From Setomelanomma holmii (taxonomy: Eukaryota > Ascomycota > Dothideomycetes > Pleosporales > Phaeosphaeriaceae), in NCBI GenBank assembly GCA_010015745.1, contig ML978287.1, positions 1 to 64,000 on the forward strand: a DNA stretch of 64,000 nucleotides, in the 5' to 3' direction. The notes beneath the pieces are model-generated. The model saw only the letters and a list, made by a program, of their open reading frames with translations, did no database searches and was not told the DNA's origin. The position numbers and the translations under genes were made by a program. Every line of letters begins with the position of its first letter. The stretch's first letter is position 1. Positions 10,763 through 21,748 of the stretch are shown here, in pieces.

Positions 10763-12390
10763 TTGTGTATTCATCGTGGATACCGACTTCGTGTGATCAT
10801 GGGTGCTGTGTACTCTTCTTTGGCGTTCTCGGGTGGATAGCGTCACCGGCGTTCTTCTGGCGCATAGAGGGGCTTGATGTGATTGTAAAGATGTATCAGC
10901 AAAAAAGCTGGACTGCATATATCCATACATGTGTTGCAATTAAACCCTGTCAATGACGATGCGAGTTTTGAGTTGACTTTGTCGTTATTGGCCTGAACTC
11001 AGAATGATTCTCGTAGTGATTAAACCCAGTGGGACTCCATGATTTATAAATCCGTTTGTTCAAAATTATTTGCAACACTAACTATTCTCCCACTAACTAT
11101 CATTTTCCTAGGAGGCGGAGCAGGTCCATTGCATAGTCTTGGATACCTCAAGGTAATCAGCTGCCTCGCCGTACAAATGCTGAGGGAATGGGGAGATTGT
11201 CCTTGAATTATTGCTGCAGCTAGAGTGCTGTTTCGCCGTTACACAAGCCACACAGCTACGGCACATCATCGTCAATTGCCATGGAGTCTGAGTAGTTCGG
11301 AAAGACATTACTGGAGTCCTGGAAGCGCTCCGCACGGTCATTGGCGCGGTAATTTTAGCCCCTGGTACGATCGACCACGGACCATTCAGCCACATGCAGC
11401 TCAAACCGAACTGCTGGAGTTGAAACACCATCCAAGAACATCGTCGCCCACGGCTTTGTGTGACATTTAAGATAATCTCGGCGAAGACACTGGTTTGACG
11501 AGCTTATAGTACGGGTAGATTGGTAGAGTAGAAATCTTGGTGTAGACATGTCCCGTAGACTTGTATTCGTGCATGCGCTGTCGGGCGGTTGATGCGCTTC
11601 ATCGCGCTTCGCGTGTATGGGCGGGCATTGAGGAGGTCAACCAAGCCCCTGTGCTCTAGGGATGTCTGGAAGGGAGTCAACAGGCACTCCTGATTCTCCA
11701 AAGACTCGGTGGATCAAAATGGTGGAGAAAGTTGCTTGCTTGAACTGTCCGTCATAGAATCTGTGTAGGAGACCGCGCCTAACATGCCTAATTGTCACAT
11801 TGCACTTGCAGGGCCGCATTCACAGCGAATTGGCGGCCCAGACCCTGGACTCGTCGCTCTCTCTGATTTTCTGTTCCAGGTCTCGTCGTAACCAAGCACG
11901 GTCCGCTACTGTCCTCAATCGCTTTTCCATACATCAGACAGACTGCCCCCTCTTGAACACGTCAACCGCTTGCGCCCTTTCTTCTCTCCTTCTCTTGCTT
12001 TCCTGTACAAACTCATCCCGCTTCAACTATCGGGTCATCGATACTGCGTGAACTGTGGTCGCCGCCATCAAAGTCTCGTTAGGGGATGAATCTTGGTGTT
12101 CCTTTCCGTGCATCAGACTCTCTTTAAGTTACATTCGGGCCCGGCAACAGGCTGCCCGCCAACTTTGGTGTTCTCAACACTATCGCCGTCGTCGGTATTC
12201 GCACCTTTTGGTGTTGAGTTTGCAGAACACACTCGACCAACAGCCAACCACGAATCCACCGCGCGCGCTATCTCTGGAGTAAATCATATTCGGCATATCC
12301 CATCAAACGTACAGCCGTGGCCCCGTTGTATAAATTCTATAAGACACTTTCGAACAACTTTTGAGTTTTGGTGTTTCGGGGTCCTCCGCC
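10763..12390. other. Intergenic region upstream of HPC2
   Basis: About 1.6 kb. The last 500 bp are rich in pyrimidine tracts such as TTCTCTCCTTCTCTTGC, typical of a fungal promoter and long 5' leader. Short minus-strand ORFs around 11108-11819 have no recognisable domain and do not join by plausible splicing. Nothing else seen. Confidence 0.45.
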
Positions 12391-14265
12391 ATGGATGCAA
12401 ACGATGCATCCTCGCCTGGAAGTCTAAGCAGTCCCCCACATTCGCCTGAGCAGGGCACGCCAAACTCCACGATTCGAGTGTCTGCTGGTGGTGTTGGTGT
12501 TGGAGGAGCTAGTACACCAACCCCTGCAAACGCGACATCGCCAGCGCCACGAGGCCTCACAGCATCTGGACAACCACGCAAAAAGCCTGGGCCAAAACCC
12601 AGACCCAAAGATCCCAATGCACCTGAGCCAGAGAAAAAGCCTAGGAAACCTCGCAAACCCGCAGAGCCAAAGGACCCAAATGCACAACCGGTGCAGCGCA
12701 AGAGACGGACGAAGGCATCGCTGGAGGCACAGACGACTCCAGTACCAGAAGCTGTGGATGAGAAACCGCCTGTGCAGCAGTCGCCTGCTCCACAAACAAG
12801 ACCCAGCGAGCCGGCACCGGTACCGCAGCCAGAGCAGCCGCCTGCTGTCACGCAGACTCCGCGTGTCATAAGAAATCCGGAGCCCACGCTTCACAGCAAC
12901 CCGAACCTGTCTCACATTAGTGTTGCCCCTTCCACACCGCGGCCTTCCAGCTCAGGACAGCGCTATGATCCCATCCGCGGTGGCATCTTTGAGTCAAAGC
13001 CTCAGGCACCAGCGAGCGCGCCGCCGCCCGTCTCACCGCCGCTCAATCGCGCAAGTGCGTCGCCTTCAATCACGAGTTTGATTGACCCACCCTCGGCCAG
13101 CAACTCTTTCTACTCACATCCCGTGAAGATTCAACGGCAAGCTTCTGTGACTTCTGCACCTGTCTCTCCCGCCGGGTTCTCGGTGCGCCCGGGGTCGGTC
13201 CTTCCCACGCAAGACTATACCCAATCCCAGCCTCAACCTCAACCCCAACAACAAGCCCCAGCCCAAACACCGCAAACCTACACCGCTGTGCCCGCACCCG
13301 GACCGATGGAGATTGACTCTGAGCCTACGAAACATACCTCCATCCCGATGACGAAAACCAATTCCACCAACTCTGGCACACCATCGAACTCAAATGCCCC
13401 GACGCCGCCTGCCAAGCCAGCTCGTCAGAAGGAGGCACCGCCGCCTCTTCCTACCGGTAGCGGGTTGCTCTCGGGAACGCCGTTTGGAGTCGTTGCTGGC
13501 GCGAACGGCAACTCCGAGGCGAAGGGCACCAACATCTGGCTGACCTTCAGCCTGAAGGGCCGTGACAACGTCACCATCAACTTTGCGCAGGAGGTGGAGA
13601 AGAAGTACGGCTTTGCTGCCCTGCATCCGCGAATAGCTGCCCGGCGCGAACGCCAGCGGCAAATCACTGCTGCCGGTGCCGCCCTTGAACGAGCCGCCGG
13701 CGGCACTTCGAACGACGACATGTCTGTGGACCTTTCCGAAAACGAGAGCAACGTTGAGATGGGAGGCATGGACGACGAAACCTCTGCTCGCGAGAATGGC
13801 GGCAAGAAGCGGAGGAAACGAAAGCAAGAAGACTACGACAAGGAGGATGACTTCATCGACGACACTGAGTTGGCGTGGGAGCAGCAAGCACTCATGGCCA
13901 AGGACGGATTCTTTGTATACAGCGGCCCGCTTGTTACCGAGGAGAAGCCAACTATTGAGCGGTATGTACCAACCATCTCACTGTCCAAACGCACGATGTT
14001 GACGCTAAGCAGGGCTGATGGAACCGTTCGACGAGGACGTGGTCGAGGAAGGGGAGGCACGGTGCGAGGAGACGCAACGGGCAGGGGAAGGGGTCGAGGA
14101 GGTGGTCCTGGCTCTCGTGGTGGCTCCACTGTCCGCAAGCCTCGAGTGACCAAGGCTGACCGTGCTATGATGGAGCAGGAGAAGAAGGAGCGTGAAAGTC
14201 TAGCAGCGACAATTGCCGCAAAGCAGCCGATAACAGCCTATGCTGCGCAAACTGGACCGACCTAA
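12391..14265 (+). CDS. HPC2: HPC2/ubinuclein-type subunit of the HIR histone chaperone
   Basis: The start is the ATG at 12391 in a strong context (CCGCCATGG). The N-terminal 370 residues are Pro/Ser/Gln-rich and disordered, with AT-hook-like KKPGPKPRPKDP. About 475-520 is the conserved HRD domain, DDFIDDTELAWEQQ followed by KDGFFVYSGPLV, which binds Hir1/HIRA. The C-terminus is an RGG-like Arg/Gly tail. HIR deposits H3-H4 independently of replication and represses histone genes. The frame is open throughout, 624 codons, but 13962-14012 is a perfect 51-nt intron (GTATGT...CTAAGCAG) without stops. Splicing joins ER to ADGTVRRGRG and gives 607 residues. I think the spliced form is the main product; there is no transcript evidence. 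Confidence 0.87.
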   Translation: MDANDASSPGSLSSPPHSPEQGTPNSTIRVSAGGVGVGGASTPTPANATSPAPRGLTASGQPRKKPGPKPRPKDPNAPEPEKKPRKPRKPAEPKDPNAQPVQRKRRTKASLEAQTTPVPEAVDEKPPVQQSPAPQTRPSEPAPVPQPEQPPAVTQTPRVIRNPEPTLHSNPNLSHISVAPSTPRPSSSGQRYDPIRGGIFESKPQAPASAPPPVSPPLNRASASPSITSLIDPPSASNSFYSHPVKIQRQASVTSAPVSPAGFSVRPGSVLPTQDYTQSQPQPQPQQQAPAQTPQTYTAVPAPGPMEIDSEPTKHTSIPMTKTNSTNSGTPSNSNAPTPPAKPARQKEAPPPLPTGSGLLSGTPFGVVAGANGNSEAKGTNIWLTFSLKGRDNVTINFAQEVEKKYGFAALHPRIAARRERQRQITAAGAALERAAGGTSNDDMSVDLSENESNVEMGGMDDETSARENGGKKRRKRKQEDYDKEDDFIDDTELAWEQQALMAKDGFFVYSGPLVTEEKPTIERYVPTISLSKRTMLTLSRADGTVRRGRGRGRGGTVRGDATGRGRGRGGGPGSRGGSTVRKPRVTKADRAMMEQEKKERESLAATIAAKQPITAYAAQTGPT

Positions 14266-14864
14266 CTTAATTTTCGAACGTGCCGCAACGGCCCCAACGC
14301 TGGCACTTCGATTCAAGGAAAGAGAAGGCGAGGTCGATCCACAGTTCCATGTCTGCAAGGTGCCCACTGGAACGACAAGGCTTGACGTATGTATAAAAAA
14401 CGTGTGTACGATATCACTCTGATAGCTGGAGCTGTCTATCTCCGTGAAGCGAGACGGAATATGGACAGGCATCTGCATACCCATGGCGTTGATTCTCAAT
14501 TGTCGAGGTCGCATAGAACAAGCTCAAATATAGTACACCCTCTCACTCCATGACTTCCATTGCGGCGTGTCCATCTATGGCGAAGTCTCTCACCTGGGCA
14601 CTGATAGCACCGCTCCTTCGCCGCTTCTTTGGCACCCGTCAGTCCTGCGTTTGTACGCTGCAAGATACAACTAATCAAAAGCTTCTGCTTTACCGGAGAC
14701 TATCGTCAACAACCTCACCCACGCACACGCCAACAAACCACTAATCAGGCCGACTGTTCGTCGAAGCGAGACAGGTCAATGTAAGCCTTATATAATGTAT
14801 CTCACTTAGATTGTAGGCGCAACTGACACAATAATAGTTTCCAAGATCATCTACAGCGTATAGC
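14266..14864. other. Intergenic region
   Basis: About 600 bp between two plus-strand genes, holding the HPC2 3' UTR and the next promoter. No other feature seen. Confidence 0.5.
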
Positions 14865-15715
14865 ATGGGCATTCCTGTTGCAACAGAACTATCGCTTGTC
14901 CGTGTCGCCATCACCGAACGGTCGCGCAAATTCTACGATGGGACCTATCAGTACCGCGCGAATGGATTCATTGATGATGTCGGTGGTAAGAATCTTCGCA
15001 GATGGGCCAAATGACTCTCTCATGACACGATGCAGTGTATCGCGACTTCGATTGCCTGGATCCCGCAGCACGGGCCCCGACGCCCTTGCCGCCCATGTTC
15101 CCTGACGATTCTGAAGATGAAGACCTGCAGGAAAAAACAGGTGCACGTCTTCCAATCGAAAAGTCAGTCACTGTTGCCAGCAGTATGCCATCTACGTCAC
15201 CCACTAGCAGGACCCTCGAGGTCAAACCGGCGATAGCAGCTCTCAAGAAGGGAGTCGTCCGTCCTGGCAAGTCCACAGAAGCTGTATATGGCAAGTCGCA
15301 TTCCGAGGAACCAAGCGGAATCAAGACTGGAGGCGAGAAGCAAAAGAACATGACCGCGCGAATCACTCCAAACAAGACAACTGACCCACAGGAGCCTGCC
15401 TCTTCCCCGTTGTCGGATCTCTCAGACTGTACCCCGGAGATGCTGAACTGGGAGATGGATGAGCGAGTAAGTTGCCAACTGTCCTACCTGATTGATCATG
15501 GCTGATATGCACCCAAGCTCATGAAGACGGGTACAGTCAAAGACAAGCCCAAGGCGCCTGCTGTCTCTGAACGTGCACCCAAGCAGTCAACAACGACTAG
15601 GGGCGTGGCGCAAAAGGTTCGCAGGCCCTCGAAGAAGAGGTCAAAAGTTCCGACTACGCTGTCGATGGAGCAAGACAGTGGCACCTCACGAAGGCGATGT
15701 GCGCGTTTGCGCTAG
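14865..15715 (+). CDS. Hypothetical disordered protein
   Basis: Three exons, 14865-14985, 15036-15466 and 15518-15715, give 249 residues. Both introns (50 and 51 nt) have GTAAG donors and AG acceptors, and phase is kept. The first 55 residues look globular, with EBSRKFYDG-like order (TERSRKFYDGTYQYRANG) and YRDFDCLDP. The rest is Pro/Ser/Lys-rich, with an acidic patch DDSEDEDL and a basic end with KKRSK and RRRCARLR that could be a nuclear signal. I do not recognise a family. The conserved-looking N-terminus and clean splicing argue that the gene is real. The start is the first ATG of the open exon. Confidence 0.65.
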
Positions 15716-15995
15716 GGATCGTAACCACTTGCATTGTTCTGGCGTTGACTGTTCTGCTTTCGGAATACCCCAGCTGCCAGCTTTAGTGCACTTGGAGCGG
15801 CGAATCCCGGATTGACGGAAGTGCATTTCTTTCGATAGTTCTGCAAGATTATACTTTGGACAATTCTGCAAAGAATATGCACTTCAATGGTACATAATTA
15901 CAAGACGGTGCTGCTTAAAGTCGATTACCTTGTGGTAGAATCGTCGCTAATGATACAGTATATGAACAGATGATATATCATCGCAGCTCCATCTC
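15716..15995. other. Convergent intergenic region
   Basis: Holds the 3' ends of the hypothetical gene and the UQCC2-like gene. Nothing else seen. Confidence 0.5.
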
Positions 15996-16454
15996 CTAGG
16001 ACCAGCGAATCTTCATTTTCCACTCGTCCACCTTGGCCTGCCACCAGCTCTTTTGCGGCGCGCGTTCGATCTCGGCCATCAGGTTCTCGTAGTGCTCCGG
16101 CGCAGACGCTGGCTTGAGCACTCCCGGCGAGAGGGCGTATTTCTTGCTGTATCGGCTTTCCAGTAGCGAATACAGGGCATTTACCTGGGCCTGCTCCAAC
16201 TGTGGATTCGTCGAAACTGGTGCAGGCGTTGCAGCCGGCGCTGTCTTTGACAGTGGGGGGTCGGACGGTGATTCGAGGGGCTTCACGCCATACGGCAGTC
16301 CGCGGTGTTCAATGGCGCGCGTGAAGGGCAGATTCGGACGCAGAGCATCTTTGGGCCACAGCGCCAGCAGGCGAGTGTACTGTTTTGCTATCTGCGCGCG
16401 GTGAGCTTTGAAAGGTGTGAGCGACGTGGACCAGCGACTCACTGTGGCAGCCAT
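15996..16454 (-). CDS. UQCC2/CBP6-like mitochondrial complex III assembly factor
   Basis: A single exon of 152 residues from the ATG at 16454 (MAATVSRWS). The frame stays open upstream to 16625, but that part is low-complexity and the internal ATG begins the conserved sequence. The N-terminus is basic and could be a mitochondrial presequence. The core QYTRLLALWPKDALRP, then FTRAIEHR and LYSLLESRYSKKYALS, resembles UQCC2/Cbp6, which bind newly made cytochrome b and help assemble complex III. The C-terminus is KSWWQAKVDEWKMKIRW. Assignment is by the L-x-x-WP motif and size. An unrelated small mitochondrial protein is possible. Confidence 0.62.
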   Translation of the reverse strand: MAATVSRWSTSLTPFKAHRAQIAKQYTRLLALWPKDALRPNLPFTRAIEHRGLPYGVKPLESPSDPPLSKTAPAATPAPVSTNPQLEQAQVNALYSLLESRYSKKYALSPGVLKPASAPEHYENLMAEIERAPQKSWWQAKVDEWKMKIRWS

Positions 16455-16762
16455 ATTGGTGTGCAGGTGAGAAGGCACGAGGGCACAACAGTCGCACCGG
16501 CGGGCCGTTCGATCGATTACGCTGTTAGCTGGTGCATGACGCCAGGCGCTGTGGCTGAGGCTGCCATCGATCCCTGCGTCTAGAAAGCGCGAGACTCCGC
16601 TAGGGCAACACTGCAGCGCCTCCACCTTCTACCTACCACCATCACCACCTGCGCCTGACATCCTCCCCCTCGCTCGCACACACTCCGTCACTACCGCTCC
16701 CTCGGTGTTGGTCTCTACACGCCTGCTACCGCCGCCTCTATATCGCACGCACATCGTCCGAC
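16455..16762. promoter_or_regulatory. Divergent promoter, UQCC2-like gene and BSD2
   Basis: 308 bp between divergent starts. CT-rich stretches near 16620-16700 lie upstream of the BSD2 start. No defined site recognised. Confidence 0.4.
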
Positions 16763-17953
16763 ATGCCCAGCCAAGGCTACGAAAGAGTACGTCGCCCCAG
16801 GCCGTCTCATCCGCCCTGCGCCCGCGGCCCCTGATCGCGCACCCCACGCAGCCACGACACTGACAGAAACACACAGGTAGCCGGAGACGACGATGATACC
16901 TCCCCAGTACATTCGCGCGGCTCGCAGCAGTGGCCGCCAGCGTCGCCGCCCCCGTCCTTCCACTCTCGCGCATCTTCGCCCAACGGTGGCGCATCACGGC
17001 GGCTCCTTTCCGACGATCCCCTCACCAACGACGCAGACCGCACGCTCGCTGACACATTCGACTCGGATTCCGACGACGACGACGACGACGACGGACGCGA
17101 TGACCGCCAGCGGCTGATGCGGGGAAATCCGCGACCGGACGACGAGCCGGCCACGCCAGGCATCCAGCGCAGAGTGACCGAAATCCCCGTCTTCAACACA
17201 CAGGCACCGAGCAGCGGCCGCATCTATGGAGGAGGCAACGGCGGCGTGTGGGCCAACCTCAGCGCGAAGCCAACGCGGGGCGAGGACGCCGAGGAGAAGC
17301 CTCCGGTATGTACTGGCACGCACGGCTCTGCCATAATCGCTAACACTTTGTAGACATACGAGCAGGCCGCCGCAGACGCAACACCCCCATATTGGGAAAC
17401 CACCATTCTTGCTCCCGGCACTTTCGGCGACGAGGTGTTCGTTGAGGGCCTCCCCGTAGGCTCCCTCTTCAGCTTCATATGGAACGCAATGATTTCCATG
17501 TCCTTCCAGCTAGTCGGGTTTCTCCTCACATACCTCCTGCACACCACACACGCTGCAAAGAACGGATCGCGAGCGGGACTCGGCATCACACTTGTCCAGT
17601 TTGGCTTTGGCTTCCGCTCAGCCGTCCTCAACCCAGGTAGCGGAAACAACGACACTCCCGGTTCAGGCTTCGACGGTGGCGTTCCCAGCGATCCAAACGC
17701 GCACGACTTTGACCCGGACAACGTGGGCAGTCCTGGTTCTGGCAGCAGCGACATGACCCCGGCAGCCAGCGCAGTAACAGGCAGCGACTGGATAGCTTAT
17801 GGTCTGATGATTGTGGGCTGGTTCATATTGATCAAGAGCGTTTCAGACTTCATCCGCGCACGGCGGCACGAGCAACTCGTTCTACAATCGCCAGATCGGG
17901 GACTAGGCGTCGCGGTGGTAGCAGAAGGCGAAAGCCCGGAGCGAAGCGTATAA
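16763..17953 (+). CDS. BSD2: BSD2/NDFIP-family Rsp5 adaptor for membrane protein sorting
   Basis: Exons 16763-16786 (24 nt), 16877-17305 and 17354-17953 give 350 residues. The N-terminal half is disordered with an Asp run (DSDSDDDDDDD, near 74-84). Two PY motifs, PPTYEQ and PPYWE, sit directly before the membrane part, about 150-165; they bind WW domains of the Nedd4/Rsp5 ubiquitin ligase. Three hydrophobic segments follow, from SLFSFIWNAMISMSFQLV with LLTYLLHTTHAAK, through GLGITLVQFGFGF, to WIAYGLMIVGWFILI. This matches the Bsd2/Ndfip fold that targets metal transporters and other cargo to the vacuole. A Gly/Asp/Ser linker of about 60 residues separates segments 2 and 3. Confidence 0.9.
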
Positions 17954-18840
17954 GTCGCTTTCTGCATCCGAGCCACTTTGGCATTCTTATAGTCTATTCT
18001 ACAAACTTCTAGGGTTGGGTCATCATATTGGCATGTCCCCGCACCGCGCCTTTTCTGGTTTTATTCTTGGGCAAGAGACGGTAGACCTCTGTCTTGTCAC
18101 ACTTTGGGACTGCATCCTTGCAAATCTGCACGAATTTCCTTGACCTGTACATGGTAAAGCGTTTTATTCCGGCTGGTGTATCTTACCAGGACGAAGTCAC
18201 TATCATCCAACTCTGTTATCATGTTGTGTCGGCATAGCGTCCACCCGAATGGTTCAAATTCATCCAGACACAACGACTAAAACAAGTCCCTCGGCACGCC
18301 AAGTGATCGGTCATTCAGCTTGACGTGGGTGTGCAGCTTGGCCGAAACGGCTCTCGGCAGGGGCAGGCATCAGCCAAAACAAAGGGTTGCCGAGGACAGT
18401 TGTGGCATCACTAATGCAACCACGCAAATGACGGTCCTATGGTCTCGAAGAATGTCGAGAATGCCACCATGATTGTGCTGATGTCGCGGGGTTGTGAGAA
18501 GACACAGCTGTCTGCCCTTGATTCGATGTCGTTCTGGCATGCTGTACCTGTATCGACTTATGGTGATTGACAGTATATATGCGAGGACTCGTCCCGGATA
18601 GCTACACGACGTCCACCATGCACGACGAGTGAAATTACGAAAGGTCTTTGAAGTAAGCTTCCCGCCTCTCTACACTTCTGGTCAATAATGCCAATGCACC
18701 ACGGCGCCTTGGTCACACGTCATGGAACAACATCCAAGCCCGAAATGGGTCCTTGTAGCGCAGCACTCCGATTAGATCCGACACAATAAGTAGAGGTGTG
18801 CCGCACAAGCTGAAGACAAGATACGTCTTTAATAGAACAA
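17954..18840. other. Intergenic region upstream of PEBP gene 1
   Basis: About 890 bp with no gene-like ORF. It holds the BSD2 3' UTR and the promoter of the secreted PEBP gene. Confidence 0.5.
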
Positions 18841-19671
18841 ATGATCAGGAAGGTACTATCGTCTATTGTCAGCTTCCAGCTACTTGCAAGCAGCGTCTTT
18901 GCTCAAAGCGTCAGCAATAACATCCCACCAGAACAACAACTGACCATTGTATACGGAGATGGAGCGAGAACAGTACATGCACCTGATGCGCTGATGCATC
19001 CTGGACGTATGTTATGCTCCCCATCCCCCCAAAACTTGGAACTGACTATATTAGATATGGAGAATGCACCCAACCTCAGCACTCCATCGTGGTCCTCTTC
19101 GGGTGGATCCGGCCTCCTCATTATGCTCGATCTCGACACACCGTATGACAATACTCGGGTGTCGTCCCTCCACTGGCTGGTGACAGATGTGACGTTGGCG
19201 AACAACGTCGTCTCCCCGACAGCACAGAATCCAGGGCAGTTGAACAAGCCGTCGTCACGAGTCTCTTACCAGATGCCTGAGCCGCCCATTGGTGACGTGG
19301 CACATACCTATGCATTCTACCTCTTCGCACCGACGCCTGCTTCTTTCACCATACCATCATCCTACAGCAAGCTTGCGGATAGTCGAACGCCATTCAACCT
19401 GACTCGGTTTCTTGCGGATTGCGGGCTGGACCAACAAAGCGTAGTGGCAAGGAACGACTTCAGAGTGCGGAATCTCGCAGGTACGCCTACGGGGAGCTTC
19501 CCACCTCCACGGGCAAGTAAGACGGTGCTTGCATTGAGTAGTGCTGCTGCACCGAGCCAGACCGGTGCGGTTTCCCAAGGAGTGAGCACAAACCTGGGAG
19601 TGGTAGGGCAGGGGATTTTAGGGAGCATGGCGGCTGTCCTGACGGTGTTTTCTGCCTTCATAATCGTGTAG
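18841..19671 (+). CDS. Secreted, probably GPI-anchored PEBP-like protein 1
   Basis: The frame is open for 276 codons, but 19007-19054 is a 48-nt stop-free intron (GTATGT...CTGACTATATTAG). Its removal joins HPG to HMENAPNLS and gives 260 residues. The paralogue at 21749-22539 has an intron at the same place, which supports splicing. Residues 1-21 are a signal peptide ending FAQS. The PEBP core follows, with LLIMLDLDTP, SLHWLVTDVT and PIGDVAHTYAFYLF, the anion-pocket region. There are N-glycosylation sequons, and the C-terminus is a hydrophobic tail after a Ser-rich stretch, which suggests a GPI anchor. Fungal secreted PEBPs have no settled function; binding of lipid or small anions is inferred from the fold. 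Confidence 0.86.
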   Translation: MIRKVLSSIVSFQLLASSVFAQSVSNNIPPEQQLTIVYGDGARTVHAPDALMHPGRMLCSPSPQNLELTILDMENAPNLSTPSWSSSGGSGLLIMLDLDTPYDNTRVSSLHWLVTDVTLANNVVSPTAQNPGQLNKPSSRVSYQMPEPPIGDVAHTYAFYLFAPTPASFTIPSSYSKLADSRTPFNLTRFLADCGLDQQSVVARNDFRVRNLAGTPTGSFPPPRASKTVLALSSAAAPSQTGAVSQGVSTNLGVVGQGILGSMAAVLTVFSAFIIV

Positions 19672-19913
19672 CTCAAACGAGAACCAGACTGTAAAGAATG
19701 TGTGCTCAGAATCACCAAGTCCTCTCGGAACTGGCCCCCATAGACGGTCAATCAAAAGCGGTTTGACGGATCCTTCAGTTCCAGCAAGATCTATGGTCTA
19801 TCAATACCGACCGTGACTACTCCAGCCATGCATTGCAGCGTTGGAGCTAGCGACAATAACCATTCCTTTTTGATCCCAAACGCTTCCCTACCAAATATGC
19901 ACAAGAAGCTCAC
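19672..19913. other. Convergent intergenic region
   Basis: 242 bp between the ends of PEBP 1 and ADE12. Nothing recognised. Confidence 0.5.
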
Positions 19914-21292
19914 TCATACGTTACCCGACCTTGTGATCATATGGTTACGAGCAGGGCCCACGCCAATCCATTTGACCTTGACACCGATAAAGTTCTCGAT
20001 GTACTCGATGTACTTGCGTGCCGCAAGAGGAAGGTCCATGTAGCTTTTGGCGCCAGTCGTTGGCTTCTTCCACCCAGATAGAGTTTCGTATTGCACTTCG
20101 ACTTGAGCCAACATGTCAGGATTAGAGGGGAAGCCTTCCAGTCGCTGTCCGTTCAGCGAGTATGACGTGGCAACCTTGAGCTCGTCGAAATCGTCGAGGA
20201 CATCGAGCTTAGTGAGGTTAATGGCAGTGTAGTCGTTGCAAGCGTGCGAGTGCTTGACCACAACAAGATCCAGCCAACCGCAGCGTCGCTTGCGCCCGGT
20301 CGTTACGCCGACCTCGTGGCCCACTGACTGAAGTTTGTCGCCAAGTTGGTTGAGCTGCTCAGTCGGAAAAGGACCCGAACCAACTCGGGTGGTGTACGCT
20401 TTGACGACACCAATGACCTCCCTTAGGGATCGCCAGCCAAGCGTGAGACCTGTGAGAACGCCACCGAGACCAGTGTTTGATGATGTGACAAATGGATACG
20501 TTCCGTAGTCAATGTCCAGCATCAGTGCGTTTGCGCCCTCGACCAGGATCTTTGCGTTTTCCTCCTTCGCGGATGCGAGCAGTGGAATTTGGTCGACGAC
20601 ATATGGCGCAAGCTTCTCGCGTAGTTCCTGGACACGGTGTTAGTTGATTGAGTGCGTCTTTAGCAACAAGTCGAGTGCTCACTTTGAATCGCTCGATCTC
20701 TTCCTTGGGGTCGTACTTCAGCAAATCGCCGAAGCGCTTCTGGTACCCCGTGACCACTCGGTTAAGCTTCTGTTCAAACACTTGCTCGTCGAAGAGGTCG
20801 CACATGCGCAGTCCACTCCTGGTCATCTTGGTGCTGTAGGTTGGGCCGATGCCCTTCTTGGTTGTGCCTATTCCTGTCAGCACTTCCCCATGGATGTACA
20901 GCAGAATCCGTACCAATGAAGCCCTGGCCAAGTTCAACCTCCTCCAGACCGTCGACCTGCTGGTGGACGTCAAAGACGACATGCGCTCTGTCCGAGATGT
21001 ATATCCTGCCTTCGGTTTTCAGGCCATGCTTCTCGAGCGCCTCGAGTTCTTTGAAGAAGCTCGGCACATGGACGACGCAGCCGCTGCCAATGACGTTTAT
21101 GCAGTTGGGATTGACGAGGCCGGAGGGGAGGATGTGGAAGTCGTAGGTGACGCCGTTAGCAACGATCGTGTGGCCGGCATTGTTACCGCCCTGAGCGCGG
21201 CAGCAGATTTGCGATTCGTGGGCGAGGATGTCGGCGAGCTTTCCTTTGCCTTCGTCGCCCCATTGGGCGCCGAGGACGACAGTGACGGACAT
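19914..21292 (-). CDS. ADE12: Adenylosuccinate synthetase
   Basis: Exons 21292-20914, 20867-20683 and 20627-19914 give 425 residues, the family norm. It joins IMP and aspartate with GTP to form adenylosuccinate, the first committed step to AMP. The N-terminus has the GTP-binding loop GAQWGDEGKGK, then GGNNAGHT, and HILPSG where many homologues have HLLPSG. The 46-nt intron (GTACGG...CTGACAGGAATAG) is placed so that FIGTTKKGIGPTYS is restored. GVTTGRKRRCGWLD and LTKLDVLDDFDE complete the signature. It sits between the two PEBP-like genes. Confidence 0.95.
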
Positions 21293-21748
21293 GTTCGAAG
21301 AGACGAAGACGAGGGCAGATGCGGCGGCCGTTGGTATTTAGGTGCCCATGGACTAGCGGACTTGGCCGACGGGAATCTGAGTCTTTATGGAGCATCCAAT
21401 TAAAAGCTTTGCGCATCGAAGACACTGAGAAGAAGTGCGATGTGCGGCGCTCCGGGAAGCATCAAATTGGGCCAATTGCAGTCGCTGCAACCAGGAGATG
21501 CTCAGACTGCCCTGAAAATTGCCCACCGGCACTCTTAAAGGGCGCTGCGCGTGAATTGCTGCTTGCGTCCTCGCAGCAATTGTCTGCCCCGCCAACCATC
21601 ACGGACTGCCCCGCAGTGCGAAATCGCACGCAGCACGGGCCAATTACATCACCAGCATACACAACTGCTGTCGGTCTTGTACTTCTATTAATAATATGCC
21701 GTGAAGGTCTTTGCTGCTACAGACTTCTGAGTTCCCAGCGCTGCTATA
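21293..21748. other. Intergenic region upstream of ADE12
   Basis: 456 bp holding the ADE12 promoter and the 3' end of PEBP 2 (both minus strand). No other feature seen. Confidence 0.5.

Noticed and set aside
11108..11819. Cluster of minus-strand ORFs that might be exons
   Set aside because: No GT/AG pairs joined them into one frame with family similarity. Start and stop positions look random.
12303..12887. Minus-strand ORF of 194 codons
   Set aside because: Antisense to the HPC2 5' coding region. Its Gly/Cys-rich translation is the mirror of Pro/Ala-rich codons and has no domain.
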